Numbered from the stretch's first letter, positions 1-7,786 are shown. The stretch is 18,139 bases of DNA from Chloroflexota bacterium (GCA_025350745.1 JANXXG010000242.1:1-18139), one strand, 5' to 3'. Notes: a model not told the origin generated them from the letters alone. Program-made: numbers and translations.

Positions 1-678
1 ATGCGCACGCCACCGCGCGCGCCGACCGCCCGCGTCCCCGTGGCGCGCGCGGTCGTGGAAGGCGTCCGCTATCTCGGTGCGAGCCGGATCCTGCTCGCGA
101 CGATGAGCCTGGACTTCCTCGCGATGTTCTTCGGGTCTCCGCGCGCGCTCTTCCCGTACTACGCCGAGCGCGTGTTCCACGTCGGCCCAGAAGGGCTCGG
201 GTTGTTGTACGCATCCATGGGACTTGGCGCTCTCGTGGCTGCCTTCGCCTCGGGCTGGACCGAGCGGGTGAAACGCCACGGCCGGACGATCCTCATCGCG
301 GTGACCGTGTGGGGTGCCTCGATCACGGTCTTCGGGGTGCTCGACGAGCGGATGTTCGCCCTCGCCTGCGCGCTCCTCGCGATCGCGGCGGCCGCCGACA
401 TCGTGGCGACGATCCTCCGCGGAACGATCCTGCAGCTGGTCGTGCCCGACGCGCTCCGCGGCCGGCTGAACGCGATCAACCTCATGTTCGTTGCCGGGGG
501 CCCGTACCTCGGCCAGTTCGAGTCGGGCGCGGTCGCAGGACTCTGGTCGCCGGTCGCATCGGTCGTCTCCGGAGGTATCGCCTGCGTCGCAGCCGTGTTC
601 GTCATCGCCGCCCGGTTCCCTGAGCTGGTGCGTTACCGGGTCGACCACGGGGATGACGGGCACATTCAGCGACCATGA
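1..678 (+). CDS. MFS transporter, C-terminal half (partial at window start)
   Basis: This is the C-terminal half of a major facilitator superfamily permease, an inner-membrane secondary transporter that probably exports small molecules. The 225 residues visible hold about six hydrophobic segments (roughly residues 30-48, 66-85, 96-113, 118-136, 160-180 and 183-203). Short basic loops such as ERVKRHGR lie between them, and a hydrophilic tail ends in a TGA stop. Family members are usually about 400 residues with 12 helices, so the first half should lie left of the window. The ATG at base 1 is therefore probably an internal Met rather than the real start. The pattern VVEGVRYLGASRILLATM resembles the start of the second half of MFS_3/EntS-like exporters. 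The substrate cannot be told from sequence. Confidence 0.85.
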   Translation: MRTPPRAPTARVPVARAVVEGVRYLGASRILLATMSLDFLAMFFGSPRALFPYYAERVFHVGPEGLGLLYASMGLGALVAAFASGWTERVKRHGRTILIAVTVWGASITVFGVLDERMFALACALLAIAAAADIVATILRGTILQLVVPDALRGRLNAINLMFVAGGPYLGQFESGAVAGLWSPVASVVSGGIACVAAVFVIAARFPELVRYRVDHGDDGHIQRP

Positions 679-715
679 CACCTGCAGATCGTCCCGGGCG
701 GTGACGCGGTGGCGG

Positions 716-745
716 CCGACACGGGGCGCTGACCTCGCGTACCGT
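716..745 (+). promoter_or_regulatory. Putative promoter of the PPOX gene, leaderless type
   Basis: CCGACA (716-721) and TACCGT (740-745) are separated by 18 nt. TACCGT ends 7 nt before the ATG at 753, so transcription would start at or next to the start codon. No Shine-Dalgarno sequence precedes the ATG. The match to sigma-70 consensus is modest. Confidence 0.4.
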
Positions 746-752
746 CCGTCCG

Positions 753-1163
753 ATGAAGCTCGACGACGACATCCGCGCGTTCCTCGATGCGCCCCGGGGA
801 GCCGATCTCGCGACGATCAACCCGGACGGATCCCCACAGCTCTCGGTGATCTGGTACGCGCGGCGCGGCGACGAGGTGGTCGTGAACACGACCGCCCAGC
901 GGGTGAAAGCCCGCAACATGGACCGCGACGCGCGGGTCGCGCTGCTCGTCGGGGACCCGAAGCGCTACGTGCGCCTCGACGGCGACGCCCGGGTCGTGGC
1001 CACCGGTGCGGAGGCGCTCGCGGACATCAGGGCGCATGCGGTGCGGTATGACGGCGAGGAGTCCGCGGCGCGGCTGACGCGTGCGGTGTGGTCAACGCAG
1101 GACCGCGTCACCTATTCGATCGCGGTGAGACGCGTGTACCGGTACGGTTTCGAGGAGAGCTAG
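753..1163 (+). CDS. PPOX-class (pyridoxamine 5'-phosphate oxidase-like) F420/flavin-dependent oxidoreductase
   Basis: This is a 136-residue single-domain split-barrel protein of the PNPOx-like family, similar to the Rv1155-type F420-dependent group (TIGR03618-like). Such cytosolic enzymes bind F420 or FMN and reduce small substrates. The N-terminal part has the typical pattern of a short helix, then LATINPDGSPQLSVIWYARR (residues about 19-38). This is followed by the strand VVVNTTAQRVKARNM, where the basic RVKARN segment normally contacts the cofactor phosphate, and then RVALLVGDPKRYVRLDGDARVV. Length fits the family. The ATG at 753 has a leaderless-type -10 box 7 nt upstream and no Shine-Dalgarno. 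It stands alone and converges on the tRNA-Gly gene. F420 rather than FMN is inferred from family resemblance only. Confidence 0.85.
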   Translation: MKLDDDIRAFLDAPRGADLATINPDGSPQLSVIWYARRGDEVVVNTTAQRVKARNMDRDARVALLVGDPKRYVRLDGDARVVATGAEALADIRAHAVRYDGEESAARLTRAVWSTQDRVTYSIAVRRVYRYGFEES

Positions 1164-1180
1164 CGGGACCGGATTTTCGG

Positions 1181-1251
1181 AGCGGGTGGCGAGAATCGAA
1201 CTCGCGATCGAATCTTGGGAAGATCCTTTGATGCCACTTCAACACACCCGC
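1181..1251 (-). tRNA. tRNA-Gly (anticodon CCC)
   Basis: Read on the minus strand, 71 nt fold into a full cloverleaf. The acceptor stem GCGGGTG/CACCCGC has seven pairs and is followed by discriminator T. The D-stem TTGA/TCAA carries the loop AGTGGCA, with A14, G15, G18-G19 and A21 present. The anticodon stem GGATC/GATTC includes one G-T pair and carries the loop TTCCCAA, with anticodon CCC at 1219-1217. The variable loop is GATC, and the T-stem GCGAG/CTCGC carries the loop TTCGATT. G15 can pair with C48. A discriminator U and the TTCCCAA loop are typical of bacterial glycine tRNAs. The 3' CCA is not encoded (CCG follows). It reads CCC, so it serves GGG codons. Confidence 0.96.
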
Positions 1252-1270
1252 AGACCGCGACGATCAGAGT

Positions 1271-1540
1271 TTATCGCGGTCGCGAGCCTTCCTCCACTTG
1301 AACTGTCGCGCGGTACGGCGCCGGTGACAGTTCACGCAGCGTGCGTCGGTGGCAGTTGCCGCAACGCACGTCGCACTTCTTGATCTCGGCGTCCAGTTCG
1401 AGCTTGGACCCGCTGTGGATGAGGTGCCCGACCTCGGTCGTCTTGTTCGCCGGGTCGCGATGGTCGAATTCGAGCACCACAGGATCGCTGATGCCGCAGT
1501 CGATGCACGGGTGGCTGCTCAGGTAGCTGAAACTGAAAAG
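1271..1540 (-). pseudogene. HNH endonuclease remnant (5'-degraded)
   Basis: On the minus strand the frame from 1540 to the TAA at 1271 reads YLSSHPCIDCG, then DPVVLEFDHRDPANKT, then AEIKKCDVRCGNCHRR. This is the core of a small HNH nuclease, with two CxxC zinc pairs (CIDC and CGNC), the catalytic-type DH, and NCH. Such proteins cut or nick DNA and often travel with mobile DNA. Intact relatives start with a basic region of 20 or more residues. Here a TGA stop (1543-1541) lies nine codons before the HPCIDC segment, and no ATG, GTG or TTG lies between that stop and it. The first usable start, GTG at 1480, would lose the first CxxC. I therefore call it a degraded copy. An alternative is a functional gene with an unusual start codon. 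The surrounding DNA (about 1520-1570) is unusually A-rich for this window. Confidence 0.62.
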
Positions 1541-1624
1541 TCAAGCGAATCTGGGGAAAATCCGTCCGTCCGACACCACTCGGCGACCCAAAAGTACCTC
1601 TGCCACCGACCCCCGTCCGCACCC

Positions 1625-1630
1625 TAACGT
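1625..1630 (+). promoter_or_regulatory. Putative leaderless -10 box of the lipoprotein gene
   Basis: TAACGT fits the TAnnnT pattern and ends 6 nt before the ATG at 1637, with no Shine-Dalgarno in between. A weak -35 candidate, CTGCCA, lies at 1600-1605. The same spacing recurs at several first genes in this window, which is the main support. Confidence 0.38.
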
Positions 1631-1636
1631 GGTGGC

Positions 1637-2143
1637 ATGTCGAAGCTGATCATCTCGCTCTTCGTCGGGTCGTTCGCCGCGACGGCGTGCGGCGCGATCC
1701 CCAGCCCCGTCGCCGCGCTGCCGTCGACGCCGACGACGCGGCCATCCGCGAGCGTCAGCCCGGTGCCCGCAGCCATCCTGGTGACCGCCACCCCGGTGCC
1801 GGTCCAAGCCGCACCGGCGACCGCCGCCCCGACGGCCCCGCCACCCCCACCACCGACCGCAAAGCCTGCACCGGCGATCAAGGCGGTGCCCCTACGGGCC
1901 GCGCGCGGCTCGACCTTCGTCCTTCAGTTCTCCGGGTTCCCGACCTCGCCCGGCGGCGTGGATGTCGTCCAGACCGTGACGCTCCCCAACGGCGTGCGCC
2001 TCGCGCCCACGACGTTCCTCGCGAAGCCGGATGGCACCGGATTCACCACGTATCTGGCCTCCCTGGGCGATCCGGCCGGACAGCACGTCGTTCAGCTGGC
2101 GGGCGCCGGGGCTTCGGCCCAGGTCGTCCTCCTGGTCGATTAA
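1637..2143 (+). CDS. Putative Pro/Ala/Thr-rich lipoprotein, function unknown
   Basis: The 168-residue protein starts with a basic residue and a hydrophobic stretch (KLIISLFVGSFAATA) that ends at Cys18. This reads as a lipoprotein signal peptide, although the -3 position is Ala (ATA-C) instead of the preferred Leu, so lipidation is likely rather than certain. Residues about 20-85 form a low-complexity linker rich in Pro, Ala and Thr, including a run of six prolines. This would be a disordered spacer crossing the cell envelope. Residues about 86-168 look like one small beta-rich domain (STFVLQFSGFPTSPGGVDVV, then QHVVQLAGAGASAQVVLLVD), perhaps Ig-like. I recognise no family. The start is supported by a TAnnnT box 6 nt upstream. 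The AI-2E-type permease follows after 27 nt and may be co-transcribed. Confidence 0.75.
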   Translation: MSKLIISLFVGSFAATACGAIPSPVAALPSTPTTRPSASVSPVPAAILVTATPVPVQAAPATAAPTAPPPPPPTAKPAPAIKAVPLRAARGSTFVLQFSGFPTSPGGVDVVQTVTLPNGVRLAPTTFLAKPDGTGFTTYLASLGDPAGQHVVQLAGAGASAQVVLLVD

Positions 2144-2170
2144 GCCTCGGGCGTCGGCCACTGAGCCGGC

Positions 2171-3421
2171 GTGGCACGGTTGGTGCCTTGCCTCCTGCCC
2201 ATGCAAGCCGTGCCGACACCCGCGCCCGACGGCGCCGAGAAGCCCGACATCGTCGAGAGCCTTCAGCGAAGCGACCTGAAGCGGTGGTCGCCCCGTCACG
2301 GGGGGATGCCGGCGCTCCTCGACTGGTGGCCGAGCTACGTCGCGCTCGCGGCGCTCGCGGTCGTCGCCGTCCTCGCGGCGTCACGGGTCCTTCTCGAGGC
2401 GCTCGTTCCCTTCGCGCACGTCATCCTCGTCTTCTCGCTCGCGGCCGCGCTCACCTTCGCGATCGCGCCTCTGGTCGGCCGGCTCGAGAACGTCATGCCG
2501 CGTACCCTCGCGGTCGCGTTGGTCTTCGTCACGCTCATCGCGGCGCTCGCGCTCGGCTCGTACCTGATCGCGCGACCGCTCACCACGGAGGGTCAGGCGC
2601 TCGCCGATCACATCAAGGAGTACTCCGAGGCGGTCCAGGGCAAGCGCCCGCTCGTGATCGGCGACCAGCCGCTCCCGGCGGGCGTGCAGGAGCAGATCCG
2701 CGCGATCGTCGGGGCCCAGGGTCCTGATCTCGCCGCGCGCTCAGCCGGTCTCGTCCTCGCCTTCCTCGCCGTGGTCGTCGATGTCGCCATCGTCCTCGTG
2801 GTGACCTTCTACCTGCTGCTCGATGCGCGCCGATTCAAGGCGATCCTGCTGCGGACGCTCGAGCCACCGAACCGCGCGGGCGCCCGACGGGTCATCAGCG
2901 AGATCGCTCGCGTCTTCGGGGCGTACCTGCGCAGTCAGCTGATCGTGGCGCTGTCGCTCGGCCTGCTGGTGACCGTCGCGTTGTCGATCCTCGGTCTGCC
3001 ATACGCCGTCCTGCTCGGCGCGTTCGCCGGTGTCGTCGAGCTCATCCCGATGGTCGGTCCGTTTATCGGTGCCGGACCGGCGTTGCTTGTCGCGTCAACG
3101 CAGCCGTTCCCGACCGTCCTGTGGACAGCGATCGCGTTCCTGGTCATCCAGCAGATCGAGAGCAACGTCCTCGTTCCCCGGCTGACCGGGAACGCCGTCG
3201 GCCTGCACCCGTTGGCCGCGATGCTCGCGCTCCTCGCCGGCTTCGAGGCAGGCGGCGTGATCGGCGCGCTATTCGCCGTCCCGATCGTCGGCCTCCTCTG
3301 GGTGCTCGTGTCCACTGCGGTCCTCGCGTGGCGCGGTCGCAGGATCGAGCTGCAGCGTCGTCGTAGCCGGTCGACACCGTGGCGGCCCCGCCGCAAGCGC
3401 GTGGGGGCTGCGTCGCGCTAG
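2171..3421 (+). CDS. AI-2E family transporter / PerM-like permease
   Basis: This 416-residue integral membrane protein belongs to the AI-2E exporter/PerM family (PF01594, COG0628). Hydrophobic segments lie at about 55-75, 80-103, 111-135, 192-218, 257-300, 312-328 and 345-388. A soluble stretch at about 136-190 separates the N-terminal helices from the core, as in the family. Family signatures are visible: FGAYLRSQ (249-256), LLGAFAGVVELIPMVGPFIG (281-300) and NVLVPRLTGNAVGLHP (332-347). Members export autoinducer-2 or act as ion/proton antiporters, and the sequence does not say which. The start is uncertain: GTG at 2171 and ATG at 2201 both lack a Shine-Dalgarno, and ATG at 2306 would remove a 45-residue cytoplasmic tail. 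Its TAG stop is shared, base for base, with the stop of the convergent kinase gene (CTAG, 3418-3421). Confidence 0.9.
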   Translation: MARLVPCLLPMQAVPTPAPDGAEKPDIVESLQRSDLKRWSPRHGGMPALLDWWPSYVALAALAVVAVLAASRVLLEALVPFAHVILVFSLAAALTFAIAPLVGRLENVMPRTLAVALVFVTLIAALALGSYLIARPLTTEGQALADHIKEYSEAVQGKRPLVIGDQPLPAGVQEQIRAIVGAQGPDLAARSAGLVLAFLAVVVDVAIVLVVTFYLLLDARRFKAILLRTLEPPNRAGARRVISEIARVFGAYLRSQLIVALSLGLLVTVALSILGLPYAVLLGAFAGVVELIPMVGPFIGAGPALLVASTQPFPTVLWTAIAFLVIQQIESNVLVPRLTGNAVGLHPLAAMLALLAGFEAGGVIGALFAVPIVGLLWVLVSTAVLAWRGRRIELQRRRSRSTPWRPRRKRVGAASR

Positions 3422-5436
3422 CGGACCGCCACGTGTCGGCCGGCCATCGCCGGAAGTGGCTCGTCGTCCTCGCCGGGTCGTTCGGTCGCGCTGATGACGA
3501 CGCTAGCCGCGATCGCCAGGACCGCGCCGACGGCCGCGGACACGAAGAGGATCCCGTCGGCGGGCCGGCCGGCTGACTGGGCGAGCGGCGCCCAGGTGAC
3601 GAACAGCATGTACAAGAGTGCGGCGCCGGTCGACGTGCCGATCGTGGTCGCGAAGACGTAGAGCGCGAACCAGCGCTTCGGCCGCCGCAGCACTGCATCG
3701 AAGAAGGTACGAAGCAGGCGGCTCACGGTCCAGACCACGAGCGCGGCCATCGACCATGCGATGAGCGTGCCGATCCAGGTGACATCCGCACCTCCAAGGC
3801 GCGAGACGATGCCGGCCATTTGACCCACGAGCGTCGTTGGGTCGAGCAGGTGGAGGAGCGGACCGAGCCGATCGCTCGTTCCGCCCTGCAACGCGCTGGT
3901 GATCGCGCCCTTCACCTCGGCGGCGCGCGCCGGGCTGAACAGGGATTCCTGCTCGAGGCTGAAGCCGGTCTGCACGAACGCGCCGAGCGCCTGACGGCCG
4001 GATGCGATCGCGAAGATCATCGTCATCGCCGCGCCCCAAAGCACCGTGACGACGCCTCCCAGTCCGTGGATCGCCGACGCGGCGAGCAACAGCGCGGGTG
4101 CGAGACCGAATGGCGCGGTGACGGGCATGGCGATCGCGAGCGCGGTGCGCTCGCTCGAGACGTCGCGCAGCCACAGCCAAAGACCGAGCACGGCCCACAG
4201 GACCGCGAGGCCGGGAACGAACAGGAAGATGAGCACGGTCTCGAGGACCCAGCCGATGGTCACGGCAAGGCCGAGCTGCCCGGCGAGGCTGATGACGATG
4301 ATGAGCCCACCGCCGAGTCCCGCCGCCACCGGACCGAAGCCCGCAAGCAGCGTGAGGCCAAAGAGCGGGAGCGCTGCGAGGACGCCGTAGAAGCCGCGCC
4401 GGATCGGCTGCCCGTATGCCGTCAGCAGCGCCACGACCGGGCTCTGCTCGACACCTGGCACGAAGCCGCGGAGTGGCTCGGTCATGACGTTCGGTGCGTA
4501 GTCGTCGAGGCCGTGATGGACCGGTGCGGTGTGCGCGACGAGGGTCGCGTTGAGCGCGTTCCCGAAGTCCGTCGCCTTCTGATACCGCAGGGATGGCTCC
4601 TTGGCGAGCGCCTTCAGGACGATGGCGTCGACCTCCTTCGGGAGCGATGGCCGGAGGTGGCTTGGCGGGACCGGTGGCCGCACCACGTGATCGCGCAGCA
4701 GAACAGCGGCGTTGGCGCTCGTGAACGGTGGCTTTCCGACCAGCATCTCGTACAGCACGAGACCCAGCCCGTACACGTCGGACGCGACGGACGCCGGCCG
4801 GCCCTCGACCCGCTCGGGCGCGACGTACAGCGCCGTCGCGAAGAGCTGCGGAGACTCCGACTCCTCCATCGGCGTGCGCGCGATCCCAAAGTCGCAGATC
4901 TTCGGCACGTCGTTCTGATCGAGAAGGATGTTCGACGGCTTCATGTCGGCGTGAATGATCCCGCGCGAATGCGCGAACGCGAGTCCGCTCGCGATCCCGT
5001 CGGTCAAGCGCACGGCGTCAGCGAGGGGCAGCGCGCCGGCGCGTTCGATCCGCTGCTTCAACGACAGGCCGGCGACATATTCCATGACGATGAACGGCAG
5101 CCCATCCACCTCGCCGACGTCGAAGACGGCAACGATATTCGGGTGGGAGAGCTGCGCGAGCGCGCGGGCTTCCTTCACGAAGAGCTTTCGCAGGGTGTTG
5201 TCGGCCGACGCCTGGGGATCGAGCACCTTGACCGCGACCTCGCGCCCGAGCGCGGTGTCCTGCGCGAGATAGACCTGCGACGACCCGCCGGTGCCGATCG
5301 GCTCGAGGATCCGATACCGCTGATCGAGGATGCGATCCACTCCGAGCTCCGTCGCGCGGCGCGTTCGTTCGACGCCGGGCAGGCCCACGATAGCCCCGGT
5401 CCTGCGTTCGAATGCGTCGATGAGCGGATTCGCCAT
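3418..5436 (-). CDS. Membrane-anchored serine/threonine protein kinase (PknB-like kinase domain plus multi-pass C-terminus)
   Basis: This is a 672-residue Hanks-type kinase. The kinase domain spans about 40-300: Gly loop IGTGGSSQVY (47-56), Lys70 in VAVK, Glu89 in the C-helix, catalytic loop HADMKPSN with Asp164 and Asn169, DFG at 182-184, APE at 206-208 and the F-helix Asp220. All catalytic residues are present, so it should be active. The usual HRD Arg is Ala163, which makes it a non-RD kinase whose activity is probably less dependent on activation-loop phosphorylation. Residues about 340-480 and 552-650 hold about seven or eight hydrophobic helices, with a soluble stretch at about 481-550 between them. 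There are no PASTA repeats, and I recognise no named domain in the membrane part. The start at 5436 has a good Shine-Dalgarno (GGGGAG, 6 nt spacing). The substrate is unknown. Confidence 0.93.
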   Translation of the reverse strand: MANPLIDAFERRTGAIVGLPGVERTRRATELGVDRILDQRYRILEPIGTGGSSQVYLAQDTALGREVAVKVLDPQASADNTLRKLFVKEARALAQLSHPNIVAVFDVGEVDGLPFIVMEYVAGLSLKQRIERAGALPLADAVRLTDGIASGLAFAHSRGIIHADMKPSNILLDQNDVPKICDFGIARTPMEESESPQLFATALYVAPERVEGRPASVASDVYGLGLVLYEMLVGKPPFTSANAAVLLRDHVVRPPVPPSHLRPSLPKEVDAIVLKALAKEPSLRYQKATDFGNALNATLVAHTAPVHHGLDDYAPNVMTEPLRGFVPGVEQSPVVALLTAYGQPIRRGFYGVLAALPLFGLTLLAGFGPVAAGLGGGLIIVISLAGQLGLAVTIGWVLETVLIFLFVPGLAVLWAVLGLWLWLRDVSSERTALAIAMPVTAPFGLAPALLLAASAIHGLGGVVTVLWGAAMTMIFAIASGRQALGAFVQTGFSLEQESLFSPARAAEVKGAITSALQGGTSDRLGPLLHLLDPTTLVGQMAGIVSRLGGADVTWIGTLIAWSMAALVVWTVSRLLRTFFDAVLRRPKRWFALYVFATTIGTSTGAALLYMLFVTWAPLAQSAGRPADGILFVSAAVGAVLAIAASVVISATERPGEDDEPLPAMAGRHVAVR

Positions 5437-5538
5437 CGTGAACTCCCCGTCGCCCGCGCGCGCTCTTCGTACGAGAACGCCCCGCGAGCATGCGCGTTAT
5501 TGCGTGACGGGAGACCGGGTCCCAGGACGTTCGGATTT

Positions 5539-5571
5539 CCGACCGAGACCCGTTCGATACGGGCCAGTCGG
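5539..5571. other. Two-tier inverted repeat in the kinase upstream region
   Basis: CCGAC (5539-5543) pairs with GTCGG (5567-5571), and inside it CCCGT (5549-5553) pairs with ACGGG (5559-5563) around the loop TCGAT. It lies in the 164-bp gap between the kinase start and the stop of the secreted-protein gene, both on the minus strand. No T-run follows on either strand, so it is not a convincing terminator. It could be an operator or an mRNA structure. No other clear signal was seen in this gap apart from the kinase Shine-Dalgarno. Confidence 0.3.
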
Positions 5572-5600
5572 CTCGATGGGCCGCCGGTTCAGTGCGCTTG

Positions 5601-6245
5601 TTAGGTCTTGGGAGGTGCGGTCAGCTTGGCAGGCGCAAGTGGCCGTGGTGCAGGCTTCGTGAACGAGCGCTCCGTGAACGACGCGATCTCGGCTGCGATC
5701 TTCGATCGGAGCATCGTGGCCTGCTCCGGGGTGAGCTTCTTCGCGGCAACGGCCTGATCGATGCGGTCCGTCGCGGTCTTCGTGAGCAGCGTCACGAGCT
5801 CGGCGCTGCTCTTCCCCGGGATCCCGTTCGCGACGATGGCGACGCTCTTGCCCAGACGCAGCTGCGCGAGGAGATCGTGTGGGGTCAGCCCCAGGTACGT
5901 GCTCGTGGCGCGGGTGAGATCACCGAGGAACGCTTTGCTGTTCGGGACGCCCGGCCGTGCCGGTGCGGGCTTCGCCGGAGGCGTGGCGCCCTTCAGCGCC
6001 TGGAGGATCGAGTCTTCCTGGGCCTGGGTGATGGTCCCCTTCTTCACGAGGGCATCGAGGGTCGCCTTCAGCCGGTCCTTCGGACCGTCGCGCCCGACGA
6101 GGACCGCAGCCGACTCGGTCAGCGCGCCCTGCCCCGATCGATCGGCGCCGGCCGGCGGCTGGAAGCCCGCAACGGCGGCTCCGCCGATGAGCGTCATCGT
6201 GATCGTGCCTGCCACTGCGGCAAGCGCCCACTTGTTCGTGGTCAT
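5601..6245 (-). CDS. Secreted helical protein with Chloroflexota-type GLTxxxLxxxLxxGKS repeat region, function unknown
   Basis: This is a 214-residue exported protein. I chose the ATG at 6245 over one at 6272 because GGAGGG (plus-strand 6250-6255) sits 4 nt before it and the signal peptide then starts properly: MTTNKWALAAVAGTITMTL, then GGAAVAGFQPPAGA. A helical segment (about 55-85) contains LDALVKKGTITQAQEDSILQAL. A Pro/Ala linker (88-102) follows, then a second helical region (about 107-192) with YLGLTPHDLLAQLRLGKSVA and AVAAKKLTPEQATMLRSKI. This "GLT..L...L..GKS...A...G...L" then "..G.LT.EQA..L" layout is common in exported Chloroflexota proteins of unknown role and is loosely DUF2680/YckD-like. 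The tail is rich in Pro and Lys. Its gene is divergent from glgA. No enzyme motif is seen. Confidence 0.8.
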   Translation of the reverse strand: MTTNKWALAAVAGTITMTLIGGAAVAGFQPPAGADRSGQGALTESAAVLVGRDGPKDRLKATLDALVKKGTITQAQEDSILQALKGATPPAKPAPARPGVPNSKAFLGDLTRATSTYLGLTPHDLLAQLRLGKSVAIVANGIPGKSSAELVTLLTKTATDRIDQAVAAKKLTPEQATMLRSKIAAEIASFTERSFTKPAPRPLAPAKLTAPPKT

Positions 6246-6343
6246 CGCACCCTCCAGGTCCGCGTTGTCCACCCCTTCTGTACCACGCGGTGGGCCTGCT
6301 GTGGTGGGGGCGGGGGCTCGGTGCAGCGTTCTTACGAACTGCT

Positions 6344-6349
6344 GACAAT
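6344..6349 (+). promoter_or_regulatory. Possible leaderless -10 box of glgA
   Basis: GACAAT (four of six matches to TATAAT) ends 6 nt before the GTG start at 6356. No Shine-Dalgarno is seen and no good -35 is visible. The support is mainly the same spacing seen at other first genes here. Confidence 0.28.
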
Positions 6350-6355
6350 CTCCGC

Positions 6356-7786
6356 GTGCGGGTTGCGTTCGCGGCCGCGGAAGCGGCGCCGTTCGTCAAG
6401 GTCGGCGGCCTCGCGGATGTCGCTGGATCGCTGCCCCAGGCCATCGCGCGGCTCGGGTGGGACGTCACGCTCTACCTTCCGCTCCACGGCACGATCGACC
6501 AAGCCACCTGGGGGATCACCGGCACCGCTCCCGAGCGGTCCGTTCCATACGGTGCGTCCCACGTCCGGGTCGCCTACCCGTCGGTCGAACGGGACGGCGT
6601 GCGAGTCGTCTTCGTCGCCAACAGGCGGATCGGCCGCGACCGCGTGTATGGGGCGCCCGACGACGCGAAGCGCTACGCGTTCTTCTGCCGTTCGGTCGCT
6701 GAGGCCATCGCGCAGGACGTCCCGGACGTGGTCCATGCGCACGACTGGCACGCGGCGCTCCTGGTGCCGATGATCGCGCGCCGCGCACCGACCGTGTTCA
6801 CGATCCACAACCTCGCGTACCAGGGGCAGACGTCCGCCGCGGTGCTCGCGCCGCTCGGCCTCGCGAGCGCGAAGCTGCCGGTCGAGAAGCGCGGCGAGTG
6901 CAACCCGATGGCCCGGGCCATCGCGCGCGCCGACATCGTGAGCACGGTGAGCCCGCGCTACGCGAGCGAGATCCTCACGCCCGAGTTCGGCGAGGGCCTC
7001 GACGGCCTGCTGCGTCAGCGCGTGGCCGACGTCCGCGGCATCGTCAATGGCATCGACACCGCGCTCTTCGATCCCGCACGCGATCCGCACATCGCAGAGC
7101 GCTACACGGCGGACGATCAGCGCGGCAAAGCGGCGTGCAAGGCGGCGTTGCAGCGCCAGGGCGGTCTTCGGGTCGATCCCGAGAGCCCGCTCCTCGGCGT
7201 GATCGGACGGCTGGTCGAGCAGAAGGGCATCGACCTCCTGACCGCTGTGGCCCCCGACCTCCTCGAGGGAGGCGCGCAGCTGGTCGTCCTGGGTACCGGC
7301 GATCCGGCCTACGAAGAGCGGTGGGCCAAGCTCCGCGAGCGGTATCCCTCACGGCTGTTCTTGACCCTCGGCTTCGATGCGGTACTCGCGCAGCGGATCT
7401 ACGCCGGGTGCGATCTGTTCCTGATGCCCTCGCGCTTCGAGCCGTGCGGCCTCGGGCAGCTGATCTCCCTGCGGTACGGGACGATCCCGGTGGTGCGCGC
7501 GGTCGGGGGCCTGGCCGACACGGTGCACGATCTCGACCTGCATCCGCGCGACGGGAACGGCTTCTCATTCACGCAATACGACCGCGCTGCGTTCTCCGGG
7601 GCACTCGCGCGGGCCCTTCGCGCGCTTCGGAGGGGCGGCGACGCGTGGTCGGCACTACGGACCCGAGCGATGCGCGAGGACCACTCGTGGGGCCCGTCCG
7701 CGACGGCGTACGCCGACGTCTACCGGCTGGCCCAAGAGCGCAACGTTCGGGCGGCGGACGGTGAACGGACACCGCTGAGCTATTGA
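6356..7786 (+). CDS. glgA: Glycogen synthase (ADP-glucose type), GT5 family
   Basis: This cytosolic enzyme extends alpha-1,4-glucan chains from ADP-glucose in glycogen synthesis. The 476 residues match the usual GlgA length. The GTG at 6356 is chosen because it gives the standard N-terminus: VRVAFAAAEAAPFVKVGGLA, with the nucleotide-sugar-binding KVGGL at residues 15-19. An upstream ATG at 6290 would add 22 unrelated residues. Other family marks are VVHAHDWHAAL, FTIHNLAYQG, VNGID (230-234), GRLVEQKGIDLL at the start of the C-terminal Rossmann domain, and PSRFEPCGLGQL (catalytic-site Glu at 362) followed by GTIPVVRAVGGLADTV. It stands as a single gene with no other glg gene in view. A start-proximal GACAAT suggests a leaderless transcript. 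Confidence 0.96.
   Translation: MRVAFAAAEAAPFVKVGGLADVAGSLPQAIARLGWDVTLYLPLHGTIDQATWGITGTAPERSVPYGASHVRVAYPSVERDGVRVVFVANRRIGRDRVYGAPDDAKRYAFFCRSVAEAIAQDVPDVVHAHDWHAALLVPMIARRAPTVFTIHNLAYQGQTSAAVLAPLGLASAKLPVEKRGECNPMARAIARADIVSTVSPRYASEILTPEFGEGLDGLLRQRVADVRGIVNGIDTALFDPARDPHIAERYTADDQRGKAACKAALQRQGGLRVDPESPLLGVIGRLVEQKGIDLLTAVAPDLLEGGAQLVVLGTGDPAYEERWAKLRERYPSRLFLTLGFDAVLAQRIYAGCDLFLMPSRFEPCGLGQLISLRYGTIPVVRAVGGLADTVHDLDLHPRDGNGFSFTQYDRAAFSGALARALRALRRGGDAWSALRTRAMREDHSWGPSATAYADVYRLAQERNVRAADGERTPLSY

Noticed and set aside
1349..1627. 92-codon plus-strand frame between the tRNA and the lipoprotein gene
   Set aside because: Antisense to the HNH remnant, whose zinc-binding motifs show that the minus strand was the coding strand.
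5539..5571. Stem-loop upstream of the kinase as a transcription terminator
   Set aside because: The stem is interrupted and no T-run follows on either strand.
3820..5604. 594-codon plus-strand open frame opposite the kinase gene
   Set aside because: It is strongly charged, Arg/Glu/Asp-rich with no domain, and lies wholly opposite a kinase with all catalytic motifs. In such GC-rich DNA long antisense frames arise by chance.
6290..6355. Upstream ATG for glgA adding 22 residues
   Set aside because: GlgA proteins begin with MRVxFxxxEAxPFxKxGGLADV, which here starts at the GTG at 6356.
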